A DNA stretch of 64,000 bases from Flavihumibacter stibioxidans. Its GTDB lineage: Bacteria; Bacteroidota; Bacteroidia; Chitinophagales; Chitinophagaceae. Under the pieces are notes generated by a model. The model worked only from the letters and a program-made list of their open reading frames with translations. It did no database searches and had not been told where the DNA came from. The stretch spans positions 305,858-369,857 of the forward strand of contig NZ_MBUA01000012.1 of the NCBI RefSeq assembly GCF_014332695.1, written 5' to 3'. Made by a program: the position numbers and the translations under genes. Shown here piece after piece: positions 17,597 through 27,565 of this stretch (position 1 is its first letter; each line of letters begins with the position of its first letter).

Positions 17597-18145
17597 CTAC
17601 TTTTTAGTAGCTGCCAGAACAGGCGCCCGGTCCAGGTAATGGATCACCCTGTCAATTTTATCGGTGGCATCAAAATGCGTGGCCATATGCATCCACTGCA
17701 CCATTTTTTTACCGGTTTTATATTTCACATCAACCATGTACCATCCCAACAGCCATACCCCGGGCTGTTCATTAGCCTGTGTCTTGCTGACCTTAACCGG
17801 CAACCAGATGACATTACTGAAACTGATCGAATCAATATCTTCTGCCCGGCGCTTTTTCCAGTAGGCGGAAATAGCTGGTTTTCCCGCTGCACTGTCGCCG
17901 TTATTCCAGATATAAACGGCATTGTCTGCATAATTGCTCATCCACCTGTCTACATCCCCGCTAGCCAGCGCGGCAAGTCCATCTTTTCCGATTTCCGTGT
18001 ACCGGGCATCAGCAAACTCAACGGGGGCCGGCGCTGCGGCTGTTTCCGTTAATGGTTCGGCAGCCGTTGGCTCTTCTGCCGGCTTTTCATTGTTGCAGGC
18101 AATAATGAAAATGGAACAGGCCGCCCATGCAAAGATCTTTTTCAT
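17597..18145 (-). CDS. NTF2-like (SnoaL-type) lipoprotein
   Basis: 182 residues. A lipoprotein signal ends at IFIIAC, followed by a Glu/Ala/Pro-rich spacer. An NTF2-like fold follows with GLAALASGDVDRWMSNYADN, AVYIWNNGDSAAGKPAISAY and VDVKYKTGKKMVQWMH. The pattern of a crowded cone with central acid and aromatic residues is typical of SnoaL/DUF4440-type proteins, but no catalytic function can be assigned. It stands alone, with its 3' end beside the LytTR-like sites of the next gene. Confidence 0.75.
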   Translation of the reverse strand: MKKIFAWAACSIFIIACNNEKPAEEPTAAEPLTETAAAPAPVEFADARYTEIGKDGLAALASGDVDRWMSNYADNAVYIWNNGDSAAGKPAISAYWKKRRAEDIDSISFSNVIWLPVKVSKTQANEQPGVWLLGWYMVDVKYKTGKKMVQWMHMATHFDATDKIDRVIHYLDRAPVLAATKK

Positions 18146-18254
18146 GGCAAAATTTTAGTTGGTTAAGAAAAAATCAATCAGGGACGGAACAAAAGAGGGA
18201 GTAACGGGGGTAGGAAATTATACTGAATATAAGGAATTTCAGGCTGATTTCAAC

Positions 18255-18731
18255 CTATACTTCAGCCGGACGTGCAGGTTCGTAGAGCAGTTCTGTCATG
18301 ATCTTCACCGATTCGGTTTCGGGATTTACCAGGTCATGGAGCGTGATCCGGTCCAGTAACCTGTCCAGCACAAACTGGATCATCTGCCATAAGGAGCGCG
18401 CGGAACAATCCACCGAGTTGGTGCAAATTCTTACCGAGCCGGTATGTGCGGCACAGAATTTCTTATCAAACACCACTCCGCCAAGTAGTTTCAATACGTC
18501 ATTAATAACAATTTCCTTTGCAGGCTTGGCCAGCACATAACCACCCTTGTAACCGGGCGTACTGTTGATGAATCCTCCCATCCGCAGCACACGGGCCAGT
18601 TTGGCCACATAATGCTGGGTCAGTCCCTCTGCCTCACTGAGCTGGGGGATATTCATTCCCTGCTTATCCCTGCATGCGCCAATGCGGAGCAGGATGCGCA
18701 AACCATATTCTTCCTGGGAAGTAATTTTCAT
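18255..18731 (-). CDS. Rrf2-family transcriptional regulator of the suf operon
   Basis: 158 residues with an N-terminal winged helix (MKITSQEEYGLRILLRIGAC, then GLTQHYVAKLARVLRMGGFI and GYKGGYVLAKPA) typical of Rrf2/IscR proteins. Three cysteines (FCAAHTGSVRICTNSVDC) stand where IscR binds an iron-sulfur cluster, though the spacing differs from IscR. It is the last gene of the suf operon, 9 bp after the SufT-like gene, so it probably senses cluster status and feeds back on the sufB promoter. Confidence 0.88.
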   Translation of the reverse strand: MKITSQEEYGLRILLRIGACRDKQGMNIPQLSEAEGLTQHYVAKLARVLRMGGFINSTPGYKGGYVLAKPAKEIVINDVLKLLGGVVFDKKFCAAHTGSVRICTNSVDCSARSLWQMIQFVLDRLLDRITLHDLVNPETESVKIMTELLYEPARPAEV

Positions 18732-18740
18732 ACAATCGTT

Positions 18741-19052
18741 TTAAAACATACCCAATTCAAGCTGGGCCGCCTCGGACATCCTGCTTTTATCCCAGGCCGG
18801 CTTCCAGGTTACACTTACATATACATCGTTCACACCTTCGATCTGTCTTACTTTCTGATCCACCTCAATGGGCAATGATTGCGCAGCCGGACAACCGGGC
18901 GCGGTCAGTGTCATCAGTATCTGAACATTGTTGATGGGCAGGATATCTACCTCATAGATCAGTCCCAGCTCGTAAATGCTTACGGGCAGTTCCGGATCAT
19001 AGATAGTCTTCAGACATTCAATAACTTTTTCTTTCAGATCTTCCATGGTCAA
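18741..19052 (-). CDS. sufT: SufT-like MIP18/DUF59 iron-sulfur assembly protein
   Basis: 103 residues with the DUF59 pattern: CLKTIYDPELPVSIYELGLI, then MTLTAPGCPAAQSLP with the conserved cysteine, and VSVTWKPAWDKSRMSEAA. These proteins help mature or deliver Fe-S clusters. It lies 4 bp after sufE within the suf operon. Confidence 0.9.
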   Translation of the reverse strand: MTMEDLKEKVIECLKTIYDPELPVSIYELGLIYEVDILPINNVQILMTLTAPGCPAAQSLPIEVDQKVRQIEGVNDVYVSVTWKPAWDKSRMSEAAQLELGMF

Positions 19053-19056
19053 AAAT

Positions 19057-19500
19057 TTAACTGGCCTCAGAACTGTTTTTCAACTGGTATGCCAATGCAT
19101 CATTCTTCATCTGCTTCACCATCGCACGCAGCCCGTTGGCGCGGGTCTGGGCCAGGTGAGATGTCATCCCGATCCGGTCTATAAATTCCAGCTTCGCCGC
19201 AATGATGTCATCAGGAGTATGCCCCGACAACACCCGCACCAGCATGCTGATCAATCCCTTCACAATCACCGAATCACTGTCAGCCTGGTAAAAAACTTTT
19301 CCTTCTTTATATTCCGACACCACCCATACGGTCGACTGGCAACCCCGCACCTTGTTCTGGTCGAGTTTAAATCGGTTATCCAGCACCGGTAGCTTCTTTC
19401 CCAGGTCGATGATATACTCATATTTTTCATCCCAGGTATCAAAAAGGGAAAACTCGTCTGTTATTTCCGCCTCTGTGGCCGCTATACTTTTCTGCTCCAT
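19057..19500 (-). CDS. sufE: Cysteine desulfuration protein SufE
   Basis: 147 residues. SufE accepts persulfide sulfur from SufS and passes it to the SufBCD scaffold. The acceptor cysteine lies in VRGCQSTVWVVSE, and GLISMLVRVLSGHTPDDI and RIGMTSHLAQTRANGL are typical. It starts 3 bp after sufS. Confidence 0.95.
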   Translation of the reverse strand: MEQKSIAATEAEITDEFSLFDTWDEKYEYIIDLGKKLPVLDNRFKLDQNKVRGCQSTVWVVSEYKEGKVFYQADSDSVIVKGLISMLVRVLSGHTPDDIIAAKLEFIDRIGMTSHLAQTRANGLRAMVKQMKNDALAYQLKNSSEAS

Positions 19501-19503
19501 GCT

Positions 19504-20748
19504 TTATGCCAGTAATTTGATTGCTTTCTCCAGTCCCGCTGCCAGCGCTTCCACCTCCGCTTTTGTATTATACATCGCAAAGGAAGCACGGGTGGTACCC
19601 GGAATGCCGAAAAAATCCATCAACGGCTGCGCGCAATGATGCCCCGTCCTCACGGCAATGCCCCTGTTGTCGAGCAATATGCCCAGGTCCTGGGGATGCA
19701 CTTTATCCACCACAAAAGACAACACACTCACTTTTTCCGCAGCCTTACCAATGATCCTTACACCTGGTATCTGCTCCAGCGCCGAGGTGGCCAATGCCAG
19801 CAATTCATTTTCATGCTGCCTGATCCTTTCCTTGCCTGTGTCCGTTACAAAATCCAGGGCCGCTTTCAGCGCGATGATATCTGCGATATTGGGCGTGCCT
19901 GCTTCGTATTTATAAGGCAGGTCCGCCCAGGTGGATTTTTCAAAACGCACTTCTTTGATCATCTCACCACCACCATGAAATACCGGCATGGATTCAAGCA
20001 GGGACAGCTTTCCATACACTGCTCCGGAACCGGTTGGTCCGTAAACCTTGTGGCCACTGAAGACAAAGAAATCACAATCGAGATCCTGCACATCAATATC
20101 GAGGTGCACGGCGGACTGTGATCCATCCACCAGAACAGCCGCACCCACAGCATGGGCTTTGGCAATGATCTCCTTCACCGGGTTAACCGTTCCCAGGGCA
20201 TTGGACACATGCACCATCGCCACCAGCCTGGTTTTCTCCGTCAGCAGCTTTTCAAAATCCTCCATCAGCAATTCACCATTTTCATTGATGGGAATCACTT
20301 TCAGCACCGCGTTTTTCTCCTCACAAAGTATCTGCCAGGGAACTATATTCGAATGGTGTTCCATGGTGGAAACGATGATCTCATCTCCCGCCCTGATATG
20401 CTGCCTTCCCCAGGTATAGGCTACCAGGTTGATACCCTCCGTGGCTCCCCGGGTGAAGATGATCTCCTCCCGGCAGGCCGAGTTGATAAATTCTTTCACC
20501 GTATCACGGGTACGCTCAAACGCAGCAGTCGCTTCTTCCGCAAGGGTATGGATACCCCGGTGAATATTGGCGTTATAACCACTGTAATATTCCACCAGCG
20601 CATCGATGACCGGCTGCGGTTTCTGTGTGGTAGCGGCATTGTCGAGGTACACCAGGGGTTTGCCTTTTACCTGCCGTTCCAGTATCGGGAACTGCCGGCG
20701 CAGCAACGCTGTATCAAGTCCACCTTGTATTTCGGGCGATGTTATCAT
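19504..20748 (-). CDS. sufS: Cysteine desulfurase SufS
   Basis: 414 residues, normal length for group II cysteine desulfurases. PLP enzyme that takes sulfur from cysteine for Fe-S clusters. Marks: YLDNAATTQKPQPVIDAL near the N-terminus, STMEHHSNIVPW, the PLP lysine in FSGHKVYGPTGSGAVYG, and the active cysteine in RTGHHCAQPLMDFF. It overlaps sufD by 4 bp. Confidence 0.97.
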   Translation of the reverse strand: MITSPEIQGGLDTALLRRQFPILERQVKGKPLVYLDNAATTQKPQPVIDALVEYYSGYNANIHRGIHTLAEEATAAFERTRDTVKEFINSACREEIIFTRGATEGINLVAYTWGRQHIRAGDEIIVSTMEHHSNIVPWQILCEEKNAVLKVIPINENGELLMEDFEKLLTEKTRLVAMVHVSNALGTVNPVKEIIAKAHAVGAAVLVDGSQSAVHLDIDVQDLDCDFFVFSGHKVYGPTGSGAVYGKLSLLESMPVFHGGGEMIKEVRFEKSTWADLPYKYEAGTPNIADIIALKAALDFVTDTGKERIRQHENELLALATSALEQIPGVRIIGKAAEKVSVLSFVVDKVHPQDLGILLDNRGIAVRTGHHCAQPLMDFFGIPGTTRASFAMYNTKAEVEALAAGLEKAIKLLA

Positions 20749-22046
20749 TCCATTTCGTATGCTAAACGTTCTGAAACAAGCCGGTCAACATAGTTGCGCA
20801 GCGGCTCGGGTTTGATCTGTTCCAGGATATCCATGGCAAATGAATGCAGGAGCAATGATTTTGCCACCTGGTCGGGAATACCCCTGGAACGCAGGTAAAA
20901 AATTCCGTCCTCATCGAGTCGGCCGATGGTACAGCCATGGGAGCATTTCACGTCATCGGCAAAAATCTCCAACTGCGGTTTGGTGTTCACACTGGCATCA
21001 TCTGAGATCAGCACATTCTTGTTCGACTGGAAGGCATTTGTTTTCTGCGCATCCTGGCGAACAAAGATCTTACCGTTGAATACACCGGTGGAAGCGTCTC
21101 CCATTATGCCTTTGTAAAACTCATTGCTCTCGCAATGCGGCATCACATTGTCCACAATGGTATGGTTGTCGATATGGCTCTTTCCCTGCATGCAGTAGAG
21201 TCCATACATGTGTGAATCACAGTATTCCGCTTCCATCACCAGGTTCAGGTTATTCCGCACGATGGCGCCATTCAGCGAAATGGTGACGGCATGCACAAAA
21301 CTCTTCCCGGTCTGGCGGATATGCGTGGTGCTTACCTGGCTGGCATGCGCCGCATCGTTCTGGATCTTGTAATATTCGAAACGGGCGTCTTTTTCCACCA
21401 CCACTTCCATTACCTGGTTGGTGAAACTTTCCTGGCTGCCGATGGTGCCATAGGTTTCCATCATCTGCAGTCCCGCATTTTCAGCGAGGTGCAGCAGCAC
21501 CCTGGGCTGCGACAGCATATTCACCTGGCGCGCATCGGTTATATTGTACACAAACAAAGGATGTTCGGCATCCTTGCTTCTTTTTACCGTCAGGAAAACA
21601 CCGCCACGCAGGGAAGCCGTGCTGAGGGCATTGATACCATCTGTCAGGTACTTGCCGCTGTGACCGAGATTGGCGGCAACCAGTTCGGCATAACCTGAAT
21701 CCATAGCCGCTTCGAGCGACATGCACTCAATACTGGCTGACCTGATAACAGATAACGCAGATGCGTAAACGCCATTCACGAATACCAGCACATTGGCTTC
21801 TTCATGACCGGGCAGCAGGAAGGGCTTCAGGTCTTCTGCTGTTACCGCATCCACCTGGTCAGGCGCCCACTGCAGTGGCAGGTTGAATACATTTCCGATG
21901 CGGGTATATTTCCATTCTTCATGTTTCGGTGCGGGCAGTCCAAAATTATTGAAAGCCTTCAGCGCAGCCTGTCGCACCGGCGCCAGCTGGTCAGCCTTCG
22001 CCGCCAGCAGGTCCATTTTTTCTTTGATGGTTGTTACGGTGCTCAT
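20745..22046 (-). CDS. sufD: Fe-S cluster assembly protein SufD
   Basis: 433 residues, a beta-helix subunit of the SufBC2D scaffold. Recognised by PKHEEWKYTRIGN at the N-terminus and the conserved C-terminal region DDVKCSHGCTIGRLDEDGIF followed by YLRSRGIPDQVAKSLLLHSF. It overlaps sufC and sufS by 4 bp each. Confidence 0.95.
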   Translation of the reverse strand: MSTVTTIKEKMDLLAAKADQLAPVRQAALKAFNNFGLPAPKHEEWKYTRIGNVFNLPLQWAPDQVDAVTAEDLKPFLLPGHEEANVLVFVNGVYASALSVIRSASIECMSLEAAMDSGYAELVAANLGHSGKYLTDGINALSTASLRGGVFLTVKRSKDAEHPLFVYNITDARQVNMLSQPRVLLHLAENAGLQMMETYGTIGSQESFTNQVMEVVVEKDARFEYYKIQNDAAHASQVSTTHIRQTGKSFVHAVTISLNGAIVRNNLNLVMEAEYCDSHMYGLYCMQGKSHIDNHTIVDNVMPHCESNEFYKGIMGDASTGVFNGKIFVRQDAQKTNAFQSNKNVLISDDASVNTKPQLEIFADDVKCSHGCTIGRLDEDGIFYLRSRGIPDQVAKSLLLHSFAMDILEQIKPEPLRNYVDRLVSERLAYEME

Positions 22047-22798
22047 GCGAATTGGTAGTCACTTTTAATTTGATCGTATCCGGTTTCTTCCAGTTCCAGG
22101 GCCAGTTCCTTGGTGCCTGATTTTACAATACGGCCATTGTACAGTACGTGTACGAAATCAGGAACGATATAATCAAGCAGGCGCTGGTAGTGCGTGATCA
22201 CCAGCACAGCATTGTCCTTGGTACGGATCGCGTTCACCCCATGGGCTGCTATGCGGATGGCATCAATGTCCAGGCCCGAATCGGTTTCATCGAGAATGGC
22301 CAGCTTTGGTTCCAGCATCGCCATCTGGAAAACCTCGTTGCGCTTTTTCTCCCCACCGGAAAAGCCTTCGTTCAGCGAACGGGTCAGTAATTCCTTGCTG
22401 ATGTTCACCAGCGCCATTTTCTCCTTCATCAGTTTCAGGAAGGCTACGGCATCCAGCGGTTCTTCGCCGCGGTATTTGCGCACTTCATTCACCGCTGTTT
22501 TCATAAAGTTCACAGTGCTCAATCCCGGTATTTCAACAGGGTACTGGAAGGCGAGAAACAAACCCTCACCGGCACGCTGCTCGGGAGAAAACTCCAGCAG
22601 GTCCTTGCCATTGAATTCCACTGAACCACCTGTAACTTCATAGTCCTGGCGACCGGCCAGTACCGATGCCAAAGTAGATTTACCGGAACCATTGGGTCCC
22701 ATGATGGCATGTACTTCACCCGGTTTGATATCGAGATTGATTCCCTTCAGGATGTCTTTTCCTTCAATTCCAGCTTGTAAATTTTTTATCGAAAGCAT
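22043..22798 (-). CDS. sufC: Fe-S cluster assembly ATPase SufC
   Basis: 251 residues, an ABC-type ATPase of the SufBCD complex. Walker A GPNGSGKSTL, Q-loop FQYPVEIPG, signature SGGEKKRNEVFQM, Walker B LAILDETDSGLD and the H-loop in VITHYQRLL. It follows sufB after an 84-bp gap, the widest in the operon. Confidence 0.97.
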   Translation of the reverse strand: MLSIKNLQAGIEGKDILKGINLDIKPGEVHAIMGPNGSGKSTLASVLAGRQDYEVTGGSVEFNGKDLLEFSPEQRAGEGLFLAFQYPVEIPGLSTVNFMKTAVNEVRKYRGEEPLDAVAFLKLMKEKMALVNISKELLTRSLNEGFSGGEKKRNEVFQMAMLEPKLAILDETDSGLDIDAIRIAAHGVNAIRTKDNAVLVITHYQRLLDYIVPDFVHVLYNGRIVKSGTKELALELEETGYDQIKSDYQFA

Positions 22799-22882
22799 AG
22801 TTGTTTGTTTCTGAGTTGTTGTGTTTGTGCCGGCACGCCGACGGTTACTGTTTCGGGTCCGCTTTACAGCTACCCATGGGTG

Positions 22883-24328
22883 TTAGCCCACGCTTCCCTC
22901 CAGTGTAATGGCCAGCAGCTTTTGCGCTTCCACCGCGAATTCCATCGGCAACTGGTTCATCACCTCCTTCGCAAAGCCGTTCACGATCAGGGCTACGGCT
23001 GTTTCCGTATCAATACCCCGCTGGTTGCAATAGAAGATCTGGTCTTCACCGATCTTGGAGGTGGTTGCTTCATGCTCCACCTGGGCACTGCTGTTCTTCA
23101 CCTCTATATATGGGAAGGTATGCGCGCCGCAACGGTCGCCGAGCAAGAGGGAATCACACTGGGAAAAATTCCGGGCATTGGCTGCATTTTTTGAAACGCT
23201 TACCAGTCCGCGGTAACTGTTCTGGCTCACGCCGGCCGAGATACCTTTGGACACGATCCGGCTGCGGGTATTCTTCCCGAGGTGGATCATCTTGGTTCCC
23301 GTATCGGCCTGCTGGTGGTGATTGGTGACCGCTACAGAGTAGAACTCACCCACGGAATAATCACCTTTCAGGATACAACTGGGGTATTTCCAGGTGACGG
23401 CAGAACCGGTTTCCACCTGGGTCCAGGATATCTTGGAATGGGCACCCTGGCAGATGCCCCGCTTGGTTACAAAATTGTAGATACCACCCTTGCCATCCTT
23501 ATCACCGGGATACCAGTTCTGGACGGTGGAGTACTTGATTTCGGCATGATCCAGGGCGATGAGTTCCACTACGGCGGCGTGCAACTGGTTTTCATCGCGC
23601 ATGGGGGCGGTACAGCCTTCGAGGTAACTCACATAACTGCTCTCGTCCGCCACAATGAGGGTCCGTTCAAACTGGCCGGTATTTTCGGCGTTGATCCGGA
23701 AATAGGTGGACAGCTCCATCGGGCAGCGAACGCCCTTGGGAATATAACAGAAGGACCCGTCGGTGAATACCGCCGAGTTCAGCGCAGAATAGAAATTATC
23801 GGTCATGGGAACCACCGAACCGAGGTATTTTTTGATCAGCTCGGGATGCTCCTGCACGGCCTCACTCATGGAACAGAAAATGATGCCCAGCTCGGCCAGT
23901 TCTTCCTTAAAGGAAGTACCCACCGATACACTGTCGATCACCGCATCCACGGCCACACCGGTCAGGCGCTTTTGTTCCGCCATGGAAATGCCCAGCTTCT
24001 CAAATGTGCGCAGCAGTTCGGGGTCAACTTCGTCCAGGCTGTTCGGCTTCACCCTCTGTTTGGGGGCTGAATAGTATATCACATCCTGGAAATCAACCTT
24101 CGGGTAATTTACATTGGCCCAGTTTGGCTCGGTCATAGTGAGCCAGTGACGGTAGGCTTTCAGTCTCCATTCCAGCAGCCACCCGGGTTCGTTCTTTTTG
24201 GCAGAAATAAACCGGATGATGTCTTCATTCAGCCCTTTCGGCGCAGATTCCGCCTCCAGGTCACTGGTAAAGCCATATTTGTAGTCGCTCGCAATGGTTT
24301 TTTCTATCGTACTTAATCCATCATTCAT
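22883..24328 (-). CDS. sufB: Fe-S cluster assembly protein SufB
   Basis: 481 residues from the ATG at 24328; a TTG 27 bp further upstream gives a poor extension. SufB is the scaffold subunit where the cluster forms. Family marks are [40 protein letters not shown] and, near the end, [18 protein letters not shown]. It is the first gene of the order sufB-C-D-S-E-T-rrf2. Its leader shows several CAAAGT/ACTTTG hexamers (24351-24427) that could include the promoter. Confidence 0.96.
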   Translation of the reverse strand: MNDGLSTIEKTIASDYKYGFTSDLEAESAPKGLNEDIIRFISAKKNEPGWLLEWRLKAYRHWLTMTEPNWANVNYPKVDFQDVIYYSAPKQRVKPNSLDEVDPELLRTFEKLGISMAEQKRLTGVAVDAVIDSVSVGTSFKEELAELGIIFCSMSEAVQEHPELIKKYLGSVVPMTDNFYSALNSAVFTDGSFCYIPKGVRCPMELSTYFRINAENTGQFERTLIVADESSYVSYLEGCTAPMRDENQLHAAVVELIALDHAEIKYSTVQNWYPGDKDGKGGIYNFVTKRGICQGAHSKISWTQVETGSAVTWKYPSCILKGDYSVGEFYSVAVTNHHQQADTGTKMIHLGKNTRSRIVSKGISAGVSQNSYRGLVSVSKNAANARNFSQCDSLLLGDRCGAHTFPYIEVKNSSAQVEHEATTSKIGEDQIFYCNQRGIDTETAVALIVNGFAKEVMNQLPMEFAVEAQKLLAITLEGSVG

Positions 24329-24517
24329 AACAGTATCGCAACTTAATTTCCGCAAAGTTCGTTATTTATACAAAGTAGTACAAATAAACTTTGTCTATCT
24401 TCTATTGTCTTACTCTATCATAAACTTTGGCGGTTTCAGGGCTGAATTCGCCCGCTTCGGCAGGAATTGGCTTATTTCCGCTTTGTACGGGCTGCAATTT
24501 GCACCAAAATTCAGCAC

Positions 24518-25114
24518 ATGTACAAAAACCTTATCCGGATGCTGGTCCTCTTTACAGTCATCCTTCCTTTCCAAACACAGGCCCAGCGGTCTGACGAGCC
24601 CTGGCAACTGGACCTTGCCGCCGGCCTGAGTTCCTATTATGCACCTGTCAAAAGCCTGAACTGGAGCCGCCCCGAACTGGTCACCCAGGTGGGTTACGGC
24701 AAGCCCCTGGGCAGCAGGCAACTCTTCAGTGTCGGCCTCCAGCTCGGGTATTCGCGGAATAATTACCAGGGCGACGCCCTCTACCTCCAACTGGTGGGAC
24801 AGATCACGCCGGTGATAGCCAACAAGCTGGAACTCGGACTGGGACTGGGATTCGGCTACCGGATGGCCCTGTATCCCTCGCGTCCGCAGGTCTATGACCA
24901 GGGCAAATGGAAGGAGGGGAAAGCCTTCAAAAGTGTTTACCAGGTACCGGTACAGCTCAGCATCGGCTACCGGTCCATCCTGCTGCACAACTACACCATC
25001 AGGCCCTACCTGGCTTACCAGTTGCAGCCGCTTTTCCGGTATTCGCCCGACCTCTCCCCCCTGCCGGTTTCCAACACCATGCTCGGACTCAAAATTCAAC
25101 AGACTAAAAAATGA
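24518..25114 (+). CDS. Small outer-membrane beta-barrel protein, unknown function
   Basis: 198 residues from the ATG at 24518, chosen because it begins a signal peptide (MYKNLIRMLVLFTVILPFQT, cleaved near AQR). The rest alternates as beta-strands: WQLDLAAGLSSYYAPVKSLN, LFSVGLQLGYSRNNYQG, LELGLGLGFGYRMALYP, VPVQLSIGYRSILLHNYTIR. I do not recognise a specific family. The gene overlaps the serine hydrolase gene by 4 bp, so the two are co-translated. Confidence 0.68.
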   Translation: MYKNLIRMLVLFTVILPFQTQAQRSDEPWQLDLAAGLSSYYAPVKSLNWSRPELVTQVGYGKPLGSRQLFSVGLQLGYSRNNYQGDALYLQLVGQITPVIANKLELGLGLGFGYRMALYPSRPQVYDQGKWKEGKAFKSVYQVPVQLSIGYRSILLHNYTIRPYLAYQLQPLFRYSPDLSPLPVSNTMLGLKIQQTKK

Positions 25115-26328
25115 AACACATGAAATTTTCAGCCTTTCCCAGGATGGCCCCAATTGCGGCCATTGCCCTTTTACTGATCACCGCCACGGGTTGCAGGAAA
25201 GACCTTTACCAGCTTAAAACGGTTACCTGCACTGCGGAAACCCCCATGAACACCGCACACCCCATGAAAGATTCCCTGCAAAGAATCATTGACAAGTATG
25301 TGCAGCTCGGCATTCCCGGGGTTCAGGTGACCGTTAAAAACGCCGACGGCTGGTATTTTGCCAGCGGCGGTTATGCCTCGCTGGAAGACCAGACCCCCTT
25401 CCGACCCTGCACGCCCGGATGGCTGTTCAGCCTGACAAAAACCTATACCGCCGCACTGGTGATGAAATCCGTGGAACAGGGACTGATCCGGTTGGACCAG
25501 CCCATCGGCCCGATGCTTCCCGCAGAATACGCCGGCTATATCAATGGACAGGAAAAGATCACTGTCAGGATGCTGCTGAACCACAGTTCGGGCATCATCA
25601 ATATGACCGAATTACCCGAATTCCATGTGGACCAGCTCAACCACCCTTTGCAGCAGCCTTCCGTTGCCGGACTCATGCGCCTGCTCAGGGGAAAACCTTT
25701 GCTCTTTGAACCCGGAAGCGATTTTTCCTACAGCAACGCCAATTTCCTGGTATTGCAGGTGATACTGGAAAAGGTCCGGAGCAAGTCTTACGAACAGTTG
25801 CTCAGGGAAGATATCCTGCAGCCTTTATCATTGGAACAAACCTATTATGCTCCGGGGGAAGAAATGGCTGCATCACTCGGTTTTCCCAGTTACTACTTCG
25901 ACCGGTTTGCCAACGCGCAACTGGAAAACATTACCCGCTGGAACAATAAGCTGGGTGCTGCCTGTTATGGTTATGGCGGGATAGCTGCCAGCGCGGCGGA
26001 CGCCATCAGGTTTTATGAAGCACTGTTCACCGGCAAGGTCATCAGCCCTGCCTCCCTCCAGGAAATGAGGACCTGGGTCAAAGGAAAAAATTCGGAACAG
26101 CCGGATTACGGATTAGGGCTGGAATATTACCAGTACCACCAGGGTACGGATCCCCAGTACGGACATGAGGGTGATGGCATAGGCTGTACCACCCAGATGT
26201 TCTATTCACCTGCGAGCAACACCTATATGTACATTAATTGTAATGCAGGCCGGCAACTCTTCGGCCCCTACCTCTTCAAGACCACTGACATGAAAAACGA
26301 ATTGTGCAGGTATGTGGCGGGACAATAA
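25111..26328 (+). CDS. Beta-lactamase-like serine hydrolase, lipoprotein
   Basis: 405 residues of the class C beta-lactamase / DD-peptidase / esterase superfamily. A lipoprotein signal ends at ITATGC. The SxxK nucleophile is in FSLTKTYTAALVM, YxN is YSNANFLVLQ, and the third box is HEGDGIGCTTQ in place of KTG. It could be a peptidase, esterase or amidase acting in the periplasm; it should not be read as a resistance gene. It forms a two-gene unit with the small barrel protein upstream. Confidence 0.87.
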   Translation: MKHMKFSAFPRMAPIAAIALLLITATGCRKDLYQLKTVTCTAETPMNTAHPMKDSLQRIIDKYVQLGIPGVQVTVKNADGWYFASGGYASLEDQTPFRPCTPGWLFSLTKTYTAALVMKSVEQGLIRLDQPIGPMLPAEYAGYINGQEKITVRMLLNHSSGIINMTELPEFHVDQLNHPLQQPSVAGLMRLLRGKPLLFEPGSDFSYSNANFLVLQVILEKVRSKSYEQLLREDILQPLSLEQTYYAPGEEMAASLGFPSYYFDRFANAQLENITRWNNKLGAACYGYGGIAASAADAIRFYEALFTGKVISPASLQEMRTWVKGKNSEQPDYGLGLEYYQYHQGTDPQYGHEGDGIGCTTQMFYSPASNTYMYINCNAGRQLFGPYLFKTTDMKNELCRYVAGQ

Positions 26329-26353
26329 ATAATTTACCAGTCCATAATAATTC

Positions 26354-27225
26354 ATGAAACAATTCCTGATCGTACCCTTGTGCCTTTTATCCGTTATCGG
26401 TTATTCGCAAAACAGCAAATTCACTTTTAAACTGGGGGGGAGAATATGAGCTCCCCAGGAAAACAGAAGACCTTGCCTTCCTGGGAAATGAAAAGGACGG
26501 CATCGTAAACCTGTCCCTGAAAAAGGAAGAGCTCATCATATTGAGGTTTGATCCGGAATCGCTACATAAAGCCAATGATAAGAATATTACCTGACGGTAA
26601 ACAAACAGCATGAAATGATCATTTCCTGCACTTACGGCAAAAAAGCAAAGGGGACCGGTACAGAAGGGGTTTTCTTAGCCGTGCTTGACCCCAAAGGCAA
26701 ACTGGTCAATTATAAAAAGGGATATTATCCCTTCCCGAAAGAAGAACTGGGAAAGGATGAGGACTATGAAACGCCCAACCTGAAGGTCAGGGATGTGGTG
26801 GTGGATGATGATGGCGGCATCTTCATTTCCTGCGAGGAATATTCGGCAGTCACCACTACCTATAGTGATTCAAGAGGACGAATTCAAACCCGTACAACCT
26901 ATTATTACAATGACATCCCGGGAGTCAAGATCAGTGCTGCCGGATCAGGGGCACCATGAGCTTCATGTTGGTCAACGATCCAACGGGCTATTATTTCCTT
27001 TATCTCGACAACATCAAGAACCTGAAGCTGGAGGAAAATGAGGTTCCCAAATTCCATGTGGATGGCTTTGGCTGGCAGCACACCAAGGAACTGCTGTTCG
27101 ACACCCGGGATGAAGATATCATGATCTATCCCGCCGATTTCCAGAAAATAGACGGGAACCGGTTCATCGGCAGGGTCAGCCTCAAAAGAAACCTCTACCA
27201 GCCGGTACTGATCACGTCGAAATAA
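26354..27225 (+). pseudogene. Frameshifted gene for a secreted protein of unknown function
   Basis: Four consecutive stretches in changing frames read as one protein. Start at 26354 with a signal peptide (MKQFLIVPLCLLSVIGYSQ), frame lost in a run of seven G (26434-26440), stop at 26449. The next frame (GEYELPRKTEDLAFLGNEKD ...) runs to a stop at 26594. The third (YLTVNKQHEMIISCTYGKKA ...) runs to 26959, and the last (SFMLVNDPTGYYFLYLDNIK ...) to 27225. Three frameshifts of single-base type are needed. Decay is likely; sequencing errors at the G-run are possible for one of them. I do not recognise the family. Confidence 0.72.
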
Positions 27226-27486
27226 GGGGAAGTAATTATTGCAGGCAGCTTCTGCGGATTATAAATCTTTGATTCATGGGAACGATCATTGGGCGCTGGG
27301 AAAAAAGAATTTCCCTACAAGAGCTTTGGAATAGATGATACACGCTGATCAAATTTACAGCTATGCTATATCGGAAACCGGTAAGCATGGATGTGGAGGA
27401 ATCCATCCTGGCAAATCTTGTTGATGGGGTGATATTGCTCTGCCGGTTGTGTTTGAACTACACTAGTGAGGCGGTTTTAACACCTA
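27226..27486. other. Intergenic stretch without a convincing gene
   Basis: Between the pseudogene and the hip operators. A short frame starting near 27277 (MGTIIGRWEKRISLQELWNR) weakly resembles the start of AAA-type ATPases with a DUF4143-like tail, then hits stops. It may be a remnant; nothing else is visible. Confidence 0.35.
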
Positions 27487-27565
27487 TACCGGCATATTTG
27501 TGCCTATTATGAAGATTTTTATCTGGAATTCTTTATTTTTGCATAAATACCGGCACAAATATGCC
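27487..27565 (+). promoter_or_regulatory. hip promoter with two inverted operators
   Basis: TACCGGCATATTTGTGCC at 27487-27504 and TACCGGCACAAATATGCC at 27548-27565. The inner 14-mers, GGCATATTTGTGCC and GGCACAAATATGCC, are exact reverse complements of each other, and each is itself a near-palindrome. Between them lies TATTTTTG (27534-27541), a match to the Bacteroidota -7 box TAnnTTTG. The second operator covers the expected transcription start and the hipB ATG at 27561, so bound HipB would block its own promoter. Confidence 0.75.

Noticed and set aside
25111-26328. Antibiotic-resistance beta-lactamase
   Set aside because: It is a lipoprotein with a HEG third box and the features of esterase/peptidase relatives; nothing points to resistance.
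27277-27420. AAA-type ATPase gene
   Set aside because: Only about 20 residues resemble the start of such proteins before stop codons; kept as a possible remnant only.
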